A program made the translations under genes and the position numbers. 21,276 nucleotides of DNA from JANRIC01 sp033765345 (GTDB lineage: Bacteria > Bacteroidota > Bacteroidia > Cytophagales > Microscillaceae): positions 1 through 21,276 of the forward strand of contig JANRIC010000090.1 in the NCBI GenBank assembly GCA_033765345.1. Direction: 5' to 3'. How positions within the stretch are numbered: the stretch's first letter is position 1; each line of letters opens with the position of its first letter. Of the stretch, positions 1-6,315 are shown piece after piece. Below the pieces are notes generated by a model. It did no database searches. It saw only the letters and a program-made list of their open reading frames with translations, and was not told the origin of the DNA.

Positions 1-22
1 ATCTCGTGCTTGTTATTGTTTT

Positions 23-358
23 AACTTCTTCAGCAAACGTTTTAACTTCTTCAGCAAACAATTTTACTTCTTCAGCAAACGTTTTAACTTCTTCAGCAAG
101 CGTTTTAACTTCTTCAGCAAGCGTTTTAACTTCTTCAGCAAACGTTTTAACTTCTTCAGCAAACGTTTTAACTTCTTCAGCAAACGTTTTAACTTCTTCA
201 GCAAGCATTTTAACTTCTTCAGCAAACGTTTTAACTTCTTCAGCAAGCGTTTTAACTTCTTCAGCAAGCATTTTAACTTCTTCAGCAAGCGTTTTAACTT
301 CTTCAGCAAGCGTTTTAACTTCTTCAGCAAGCGTTTTAACTTCTTCAGCAAACGATTT
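23..358. repeat. 16-copy 21-bp tandem array abutting the hutH stop codon
   Basis: Sixteen head-to-tail 21-bp units begin AACTTCTTCAGC and end CGTTTT or a close variant. Units differ mainly at two places (CAAAC/CAAGC and CGTTTT/CATTTT), and the second unit is more diverged. There are no spacers, so this is not a CRISPR. The array starts 3 bp beyond the hutH stop codon and runs to near the left window edge. Because 21 is divisible by 3, several frames are open. On the plus strand a frame reads T-S-S-A-(N/S)-V-L repeats. On the minus strand one frame reads K-R-L-L-K-K-L, and the frame continuous with hutH reads A-E-E-V-K-T-(L/F). None has an ATG in the window. I treat it as an intergenic repeat, although a plus-strand reading could be the tail of a gene lying to the left. 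Confidence 0.95.
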
Positions 359-361
359 TAG

Positions 362-1927
362 CTAATCCAACAGCATCTCTTCAAAATCTTCGTGAAGATG
401 AATGCCGGACTCCCAGGCTTTTTGATTGATGAGAAGTCGGATGCTTTCTTGATGAATCTCTTGTTGGATGCGCTGAATATCAGGATATAAGATGCGATCA
501 TCTTCGGCAAAAGCTACAAAATCCCGCAGATGGGTATGCAAAACTTCCAACAGAAAACCGGAGCGTAGCGGACGGCGAAAATCCAGTGCCTGCCCGGCAT
601 AAAGTAGCTCTACTGCCAGGATATTCTCGATATTTTTGAGGATCATCCATGCTTTGCGTCCACTGAATGCGCCCATAGATACATGATCTTCCTGCCCCAG
701 GGAAGTAGGGATGCTGTCGGCACTAGCAGGGAAACACAGCGTTTTGTTTTCGGATACCAGAGCTGCCGAAGTATATTGCGGAATCATAAAACCAGACTTC
801 AGCCCTACATCCTGCATTAATAATTTGGGAAGTCCGTATTTGCCCTCCAGGAGCAGATATGACCTTCGGTCGGAGATATTACCCAGTTCGGCAGCAGCCA
901 AAGCCGCATAATCCAACGGCAAAGCCAGGGGTTGCCCATGAAAATTACCTCCGCTTAAAGCCTGCCCCCGGCCTACTATGATGGGATTATCCGTGACGGA
1001 ATTCAGCTCAATTTCGGTTATTTGTTTCAAATGCAGCCAGGCATTGCGGGAGGCACCGTGTACCGGAGGCATACAACGAAAGGAATAAGGGTCTTGCACA
1101 CGGGCACAATCCTGATGGGATTCTAATATCTCGGAGCCTTGCAGCAATCGGGTCAGTCTTTGAGCCACCAGTCTGCTCCCCGAATAAGGGCGAAGTTGGT
1201 GTAAAATTTCCAAAAAAGGTCGCACAGAACCTTCAAAAGCATCCAGACTCAAAGCACCGATGATGTCGGCAGTTTCCAACAAATTAAAAAACATCGCACA
1301 AACTTCTACGGCATAGGCCAGGATAAACTGTGTACCATTGATCAAGGCTAAACCTTCTTTAGCTTTTAAGGATAGAGGGGCTAATCCCTGTGCTTGTAAT
1401 ACTTTGCTGGTGTCTGTCAAATTGCCTTTCCAAAATACCTGCCCTTCTCCGATCAGGCAGAGTGCCATGTGTGCCAGGGGCGCCAGGTCGCCCGAAGCTC
1501 CTACCGAGCCTTGCGAAGGGATGGCAGGCAGGCAATCTTGATCCAGATGCCACAACAAACGCTCTATGGTCTCGAAGCTAAGCCCTGAATAACCCTGAGC
1601 CAGGGCATGAATCTTGGTGAGCAGAATCAATCGCGTAATTTCAGGAGGGATAAACTCCCCCACACCCACACTATGGCTGCGAATGAGGTTCAATTGCAGC
1701 GTAACGGTCTCTGGCGGCGAAATGCGGGTAGTGCACAGAGGACCAAACCCGGTATTGATGCCATAAACGGCTTCTTCGCCTTGAGCTATTTCTTGTACAA
1801 ATTGTTGGCTTTGGCTGATTTTTGCGAGGGTATCGGCAGAAAACATGCCCTGTACCTTATGTTCAGCGAGGTCTTTGGCAAGCCCAATGCTTAGATGGTC
1901 TTCCCCAAATCTAAAGGTTCTTTCCAT
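362..1927 (-). CDS. hutH: Histidine ammonia-lyase
   Basis: This cytoplasmic enzyme removes ammonia from L-histidine to give urocanate, the first step of histidine degradation. The 521-residue length fits the family (about 510). The sequence shows the family signature GSVGASGDLAPLAH, whose Ala144-Ser145-Gly146 cyclises to the MIO electrophile. It also has the catalytic Tyr in YGINTGFGPL (Tyr55), a His at position 85 in RSHSVG, and the downstream motif QDPYSFRCMPPVHGA. The ATG start gives the expected N-terminus. The other hut genes (hutU, hutI, hutG) are not in the window, so hutH stands alone here. An aromatic ammonia-lyase or aminomutase is possible because the fold is shared, but the overall motif pattern fits HAL. 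The stop codon TAG is followed after 3 bp by the 21-bp array, whose heptads continue in the same frame. Confidence 0.95.
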   Translation of the reverse strand: MERTFRFGEDHLSIGLAKDLAEHKVQGMFSADTLAKISQSQQFVQEIAQGEEAVYGINTGFGPLCTTRISPPETVTLQLNLIRSHSVGVGEFIPPEITRLILLTKIHALAQGYSGLSFETIERLLWHLDQDCLPAIPSQGSVGASGDLAPLAHMALCLIGEGQVFWKGNLTDTSKVLQAQGLAPLSLKAKEGLALINGTQFILAYAVEVCAMFFNLLETADIIGALSLDAFEGSVRPFLEILHQLRPYSGSRLVAQRLTRLLQGSEILESHQDCARVQDPYSFRCMPPVHGASRNAWLHLKQITEIELNSVTDNPIIVGRGQALSGGNFHGQPLALPLDYAALAAAELGNISDRRSYLLLEGKYGLPKLLMQDVGLKSGFMIPQYTSAALVSENKTLCFPASADSIPTSLGQEDHVSMGAFSGRKAWMILKNIENILAVELLYAGQALDFRRPLRSGFLLEVLHTHLRDFVAFAEDDRILYPDIQRIQQEIHQESIRLLINQKAWESGIHLHEDFEEMLLD

Positions 1928-1977
1928 AAGATTTTTTATGTTTTAGGTAAATGAGAAGAATTTTCACACGAATCCCA

Positions 1978-2019
1978 CAGATTTTTTCAAAACTTTTCAG
2001 GGATTTTTCAAAAAATCTG
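1978..2019. terminator. Inverted repeat between hutH and the hydrolase gene
   Basis: A perfect 10-bp inverted repeat has arms CAGATTTTTT (1978-1987) and AAAAAATCTG (2010-2019) around a 22-nt loop. It spans the stop codon of the hydrolase gene (1997-1999). On the minus strand the transcript would form an A/U-rich stem. It may be a weak terminator or processing signal, but the stem is AT-rich and the loop is long. Confidence 0.35.
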
Positions 2020-2929
2020 CCACATCTTTTACAGTTGTTTCAGGGTCTTCTTCCATAGGCACATGCCCCAAACCAGGATAAACGATAAGTTTTGAGTTAG
2101 GCAGATCAGCATCCAGTTTTTGTCCGTTTTCCAGGGGAATCCAGGTATCTTTTTCTCCCCAAAGAATGAGTGTGGGAGTCTGAATGTTTTTGATTTGCTC
2201 GTGGTGATTTTTAGAAATGTGCTGAATTCGGTCAATAAAGGCTTGTCTGTTGCCGTCCCGAAGTCCTAATTCATAATAACGATTCAGAAGTTCATCCGTA
2301 ATTTTGGCATCATTGCCATAGACCTGTTCCAGATTATTTTTAAAAAAGAATTTGGGTGTGACATAACGCACGATTTGATTCAGCACGGGTATTTTGGCGA
2401 GCCTGAATACCCAGGGAGATTTTCTTTTGGAGGGATAAGCGGAAGCATCTACCAGGATCATTTTTTGAACTTCTTGAGGGTAAGCCAGGGCGTATTCCCA
2501 GGCGAGTAAGCCTCCAAAGGAATTGCCCCCTAGATAAAATTCTCGGATGCCTTTTTTCTGAAAAAATTCGTGTAAAACGCTCAAATACATATTGAGATCA
2601 TACTTTCGCTGAGGATGCGGGCCAGTAAGCCCGTAAGCTGGTAAGTCTAAACGAAGTACCCGATAGTTTTTTTTGAGTACCTGAGTCCAGGCTTCCCAAG
2701 TATGGAGTGAGGCACTAGTCCCGTGCAAAAGCACCAAAGGTATTCCCTTGCCCTCATCTCGATAGTGTATCTGCATGCCCTGAATCGCTATAAACTCCGA
2801 CTCTTCATTGGTATATTTGGCTTTGAGCTTTTCCACAGGAATATCAAAGCGGGTATAAATCAGGAGGATCAGCGTAATCATCCCCAACAAAAAAAGTAAG
2901 GTATAACGAAACCAGGTACGTAATTTCAT
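1997..2929 (-). CDS. Membrane-anchored alpha/beta-fold hydrolase
   Basis: This is a 310-residue alpha/beta hydrolase. Residues 8-26 form one hydrophobic segment after a basic N-terminus (MKLRTWFRY), so the enzyme is probably tethered to the inner membrane with the catalytic domain outside the cytoplasm. The oxyanion-hole region is LLHGTSASLHTW (HG at 69-70). The nucleophile elbow is GGNSFGG with Ser137. The acid is Asp261 in LILWGEKDTWIP and the base is His289 in GLGHVPME. The complete Ser-Asp-His triad indicates an active enzyme, but the substrate cannot be read from the sequence. Relatives include esterases, haloalkane-dehalogenase-like and C-C hydrolases. It lies 69 bp downstream of hutH's start and 77 bp from hemL's stop in the same direction, without clear operon logic. 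Confidence 0.9.
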   Translation of the reverse strand: MKLRTWFRYTLLFLLGMITLILLIYTRFDIPVEKLKAKYTNEESEFIAIQGMQIHYRDEGKGIPLVLLHGTSASLHTWEAWTQVLKKNYRVLRLDLPAYGLTGPHPQRKYDLNMYLSVLHEFFQKKGIREFYLGGNSFGGLLAWEYALAYPQEVQKMILVDASAYPSKRKSPWVFRLAKIPVLNQIVRYVTPKFFFKNNLEQVYGNDAKITDELLNRYYELGLRDGNRQAFIDRIQHISKNHHEQIKNIQTPTLILWGEKDTWIPLENGQKLDADLPNSKLIVYPGLGHVPMEEDPETTVKDVADFLKNP

Positions 2930-3006
2930 AATTGTCCAAACGGCGGTTTAAATGATTTGTGCAAGTTTTTGACTCGTACTCCGCACAGCCTACACCAAGC
3001 TTTTAC

Positions 3007-4296
3007 TCAGTGGATTTCATGAAGAGCTTCCTCATTGGCCTGGATGATTCGATGGATGTGCTCCTCTTTGAGCGCAATAGAAAGAAATAAGCTTTCAAAT
3101 TGAGAAGGAGCCAGATAGATTCCCCGATGAAGCATTGCCTGAAAATAACGAGCAAATCGTGTTAAGTCGGCAGCCTTGGCAGATTCGAGATCAGTCACAG
3201 GGGTTGCACAAAAGAAAATACTGTACATCGAGCCCAGGCGATTGATGGTGTATTTCAAGCCCAATTTGTCCATACTTTGTTGAAAACCCTGGGTAATTCG
3301 GGCAGAAATGCCATCGAGTTCAGAATAAATATTGGGGTTATCCCGCAAATAATGGAGTACAGCAAGCCCGGCTGCCATGGCTACGGGATTACCAGAAAGT
3401 GTACCAGCCTGATACACCGGCCCAACTGGCGACACACAATCCATAATTTCTTTTTTGCCGCCATAAGCACCCACAGGCATTCCTCCACCAATGATTTTAC
3501 CCAGTGTAGTCATATCCGGGGTGATTTTGAGCAGTTCTTGTACACCACCAGGGGCAAGCCTAAAGCCTGTCATGACTTCATCAAAAATGAGTACAATGCC
3601 TTCTCGATCACAGAGTTCACGCAGTCCTTCTAGGAAACCCGGTTGAGGAATAACCAACCCCATATTTCCGGCTACGGGCTCTACGATGATGGCAGCTATT
3701 TGTCTAGGATTGGCCGCTGTCAGATTTTTAACGGCTTGTAGGTCATTATAGGGTGCTAATAAAGTATCTTGAGCCGTGCCAGGAGTCACTCCTGGGCTAT
3801 CAGGTGTACCCATCGTGATGGCGCCACTCCCCGCAGCGATCAAAAAAGCATCTCCGTGTCCGTGATAACAACCCTCAAATTTGATAATTTTTGATCTTCC
3901 AGTAAATCCGCGCGCTACCCTGACAGCACTCATACAGGCTTCGGTGCCGGAATTGACCATACGTACTTTTTCTATAGAGGGTACCATAGAGACGATCAAC
4001 TCAGCCATTTCAATCTCTCTTGCAGTGGGTGCGCCAAAAGATAAAGATCCGCGAACTGCTTCTATCACAGCATTTTCTATAATTTCGTGGGCATGCCCCA
4101 GGATCATAGGTCCCCAGGAATTGATCAATTCAATGTATTGGTTGCCGTTTTCATCGTACACAAAAGGTCCTTTAGCAGATTTGATAAAAATCGGGTTGCC
4201 TCCTACCGCTCTAAACGCCCTTACCGGAGAATTGACCCCCCCAGGTATAAAATGCTGGGCTTTCTCAAAAAGTGCTTTACTGGTATCAATATTCAT
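3007..4296 (-). CDS. hemL: Glutamate-1-semialdehyde 2,1-aminomutase
   Basis: This PLP enzyme converts glutamate-1-semialdehyde to 5-aminolevulinate in the C5 route of haem biosynthesis. The 429-residue length is standard. Family features are the N-terminal PGGVNSPVRAF, the cofactor-binding NSGTEA (115-120), GCYHGHGDA, the conserved IFDEVMTGFR (237-246), and the PLP lysine Lys267 in TTLGKIIGGGMPVGAYGG. The later YQAGTLSGNP is also present. All catalytic residues appear intact. The gene starts at an ATG. Its upstream region holds a 20-bp direct repeat and then the 84-bp heptamer array, so its promoter must lie in or beyond repeats. It is not next to other haem genes in this window. Confidence 0.97.
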   Translation of the reverse strand: MNIDTSKALFEKAQHFIPGGVNSPVRAFRAVGGNPIFIKSAKGPFVYDENGNQYIELINSWGPMILGHAHEIIENAVIEAVRGSLSFGAPTAREIEMAELIVSMVPSIEKVRMVNSGTEACMSAVRVARGFTGRSKIIKFEGCYHGHGDAFLIAAGSGAITMGTPDSPGVTPGTAQDTLLAPYNDLQAVKNLTAANPRQIAAIIVEPVAGNMGLVIPQPGFLEGLRELCDREGIVLIFDEVMTGFRLAPGGVQELLKITPDMTTLGKIIGGGMPVGAYGGKKEIMDCVSPVGPVYQAGTLSGNPVAMAAGLAVLHYLRDNPNIYSELDGISARITQGFQQSMDKLGLKYTINRLGSMYSIFFCATPVTDLESAKAADLTRFARYFQAMLHRGIYLAPSQFESLFLSIALKEEHIHRIIQANEEALHEIH

Positions 4297-4300
4297 GCTT

Positions 4301-4339
4301 TGTCTTAACTATGATTTTTATGTCTTAACTATGATTTTT
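4301..4339. repeat. 20-bp direct repeat just upstream of hemL
   Basis: Two copies of TGTCTTAACTATGATTTTT occur at 4301-4319 and 4321-4339, a period of 20 bp. They end 4 bp upstream of the hemL start codon. Further degenerate TGATTTnT pieces follow to about 4360. The copies would lie in the hemL leader or promoter. They could be regulatory, or simply another tandem repeat. Confidence 0.7.
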
Positions 4340-4366
4340 CTGATTTGTATGATTTTTTGATTAATA

Positions 4367-4450
4367 CTCCTGACACCCCACTCCCGACACCTCACTCCCA
4401 ACACCTCACTCCCAACACCCAACACCCAACATCCAACACCCGACACCTCA
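4367..4450. repeat. Heptamer array (12 x 7 bp) after the TPR/binding-protein stop codon
   Basis: Twelve consecutive heptamers fit C(A/T)(C/T)CC-type units such as CACCCAA, CACCTCA and CTCCCAA, with no base out of register. The array starts 9 bp beyond the stop codon of the minus-strand gene at 4460-6160. On that gene's mRNA strand it reads TTGGGTG, TTGGGAG and TGAGGTG, so G-runs recur every 7 nt. It fills most of the hemL upstream region. Confidence 0.95.
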
Positions 4451-4459
4451 CACAAGTTG

Positions 4460-6160
4460 CTATTTCGGTTTGTTCACCAATTGGGTTTGTCCATTTACAA
4501 TTTTTAGGATAGGGACAAATTGATTATCGTTTTTGTTAGAAAAATCGATGCCTTCTACCAATTTTCCTACTTGAAGTCCTTGAGCGTTCAGTTGAGTACG
4601 ATAATTGGTTTTGGTGCCGAATTTCTGGAGCAGGTTTGCGAAATAATACATCATTTCATAACCCAGGAAGGCGTAGATATCCGGGTCTTCATCATCTTGT
4701 AAATTAAAGTTTTTATAATTTTTGATAAATTGGCTTGCTCTTGCACTTTCTGTATTGAGGTATTCAGGCGAAATAAAATGTACCTGTTGATTTTCATAAA
4801 TCAGTAGATCAATAGAATTGAACTTACTCAGCCAGGCATCCGGCACAAAAAGAGGTGCGTTTATGTATTTTTCTCGCAGGACTTTGAGTATTTCTTCGGC
4901 CACCAAAGAACTGGTACTACTTACTAAAATACTTCCGATGCTGGAGTTTTTGAATTGATCTAAGACCTCAGCGATTTTGGCCAGATCAAAGGTATTTACC
5001 TTTTGAGAAGCAAGCACTTTTAAGCCCTCTGCTTCGGCTTTTTTCTGAAATTGAACGGCAAGCTCCTGATTAGCAGTCAGATTATCATAAAATATCAGGG
5101 TGTTTTTTGAAGAGAATTTTTGTGCAACAAATTGAGCAACTTTTTCTGCCTGAGATTCGGCTGTCGGACGAAAAAGGTAAGTAAACTCATTGTACAGCAA
5201 TTTGGCATCGTCCGAAATCGGATTAATCATATTGATTTTTTGGGTGGCGGCCAGGTCAGCCATTTTTTTAAACTCATCCGGGAAAAGCGGACCGATGATA
5301 AAGTCCATGTCATCAAATTCGTGCCTGGAGATCATTTCGTTGAGTGAGTTTGTATTTTCTTTTCGCACATCATAGGCAAATAATTTGATATCCACACTCA
5401 GCAAAGAATCCAGTTCTTTGCAAGCAAGGCGAATACCCTGATACATACTGACGGCAATTTTGCTTAGACTTGTATATTCTCTTTTTCGGAGTTTGTCAAA
5501 ATCAAAAGGAAGCATCGCAGCCACTTTGTAAGTTTCTCGGATGTATTGGAAACGATCAATGCGCCGTTTATCAGGTTTTTGCAGCTTAAGTTCGCGTATG
5601 AGTTCGTTCATAAAAGCGATTTCATCCATATTTTCAGAACGGGCTGCAATTTTATCTACCAGAATCTGAGCTATCAGCGTATCCTGGGGTAGGTTTTGTT
5701 GGAGAAGACGGAGGGGTGTGGTTTCCATTCTGGAAATATAATACCCTTTGATATGATAAATATCTCTCTGAAAATCAGTTGCCTGAATCTTATTGAGATA
5801 ATTGAGTGCCGACTCGATATCCTGGTTTTGAAAGGCAATATCTGCCAGGGCATAATATACCTCATCTCGATTTGCCCAATTGGGGTATCTTTCCAAAAGC
5901 CGGAGATAATTTTGTTGAGCCGACTTAAGATCATTTTTTTTCTGAGCAGAAAGAGCTAGATAATAATAAGCGTATTCCACCAGTTGGTTTTCTTCCCCGG
6001 ATTGTGTGACCAATGCGAAAAGAGAGTTGGCTGTTTCATACTGATTTTGTATAAAAGCTTGCTTCGCCTGTGTGTAGGTCTGATATAGTTTTTTGCTTTG
6101 TGCCGATGCTAAAAGAGGACATAAAATCAATCCCCAGAAAATAAACTTACAATATTGCAT
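4460..6160 (-). CDS. Exported TPR plus type-1 periplasmic-binding-protein domain protein
   Basis: This 566-residue protein begins with a signal peptide: basic start, hydrophobic core and likely cleavage after LLASA (residue 20). Residues from about 25 to 130 are helical TPR-like repeats (for example AYYYLALSAQKK, VYYALADIAFQ). From about 215 to the end the sequence resembles a type-1 periplasmic-binding-protein fold, with AVSMYQGIRLA, MDFIIGPLFPDE and GSILVSSTSSL, like LivJ-type receptors or the LpoA peptidoglycan-synthase activator. Such TPR plus Peripla_BP proteins are common in Bacteroidota, and I know no proven role. No permease for an uptake system is nearby. The FtsX permease upstream in the same direction is separated by an inverted heptamer array and belongs to another transporter type. 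An LpoA-like role in wall synthesis is only an inference from architecture. Confidence 0.8.
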   Translation of the reverse strand: MQYCKFIFWGLILCPLLASAQSKKLYQTYTQAKQAFIQNQYETANSLFALVTQSGEENQLVEYAYYYLALSAQKKNDLKSAQQNYLRLLERYPNWANRDEVYYALADIAFQNQDIESALNYLNKIQATDFQRDIYHIKGYYISRMETTPLRLLQQNLPQDTLIAQILVDKIAARSENMDEIAFMNELIRELKLQKPDKRRIDRFQYIRETYKVAAMLPFDFDKLRKREYTSLSKIAVSMYQGIRLACKELDSLLSVDIKLFAYDVRKENTNSLNEMISRHEFDDMDFIIGPLFPDEFKKMADLAATQKINMINPISDDAKLLYNEFTYLFRPTAESQAEKVAQFVAQKFSSKNTLIFYDNLTANQELAVQFQKKAEAEGLKVLASQKVNTFDLAKIAEVLDQFKNSSIGSILVSSTSSLVAEEILKVLREKYINAPLFVPDAWLSKFNSIDLLIYENQQVHFISPEYLNTESARASQFIKNYKNFNLQDDEDPDIYAFLGYEMMYYFANLLQKFGTKTNYRTQLNAQGLQVGKLVEGIDFSNKNDNQFVPILKIVNGQTQLVNKPK

Positions 6161-6230
6161 ACAATTTCGCTTTATATAAGGCCAAAGTTAAGCGATAATT
6201 CCGAAAATATTTCTGCAAGGAATCTAAAGT

Positions 6231-6310
6231 TAGTCCATAGACGATAGACGATAGTCCATAGACAGACTATCGACTACGGACTATGGACTACGAACTACGG
6301 ACTATCGACT
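6231..6310. repeat. Inverted heptamer array (TAGTCCA-type) after the permease stop codon
   Basis: The left arm is 6231-6256, the loop 6257-6264 and the right arm 6265-6290. The two 26-bp arms pair at 22 of 26 positions. Each arm is built of heptamers such as TAGTCCA, TAGTCCG and TAGTCGA, and a further partial copy continues to 6310. The element ends 5 bp from the permease stop codon. It could form a strong hairpin in the permease mRNA or in DNA, acting as a terminator or 3' stabiliser, but no U-run follows. Confidence 0.9.
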
Positions 6311-6315
6311 CTCCA

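Noticed and set aside
23..358. CRISPR array
   Set aside because: Units are contiguous with no unique spacers, and there are no cas genes in the window.
6..365. Open readings across the 21-bp array on both strands, including a cationic K-R-L-L-K-K-L peptide that looks antimicrobial
   Set aside because: The period is a multiple of 3 and the unit lacks stops in several frames, so open frames are automatic. None begins with ATG in the window.
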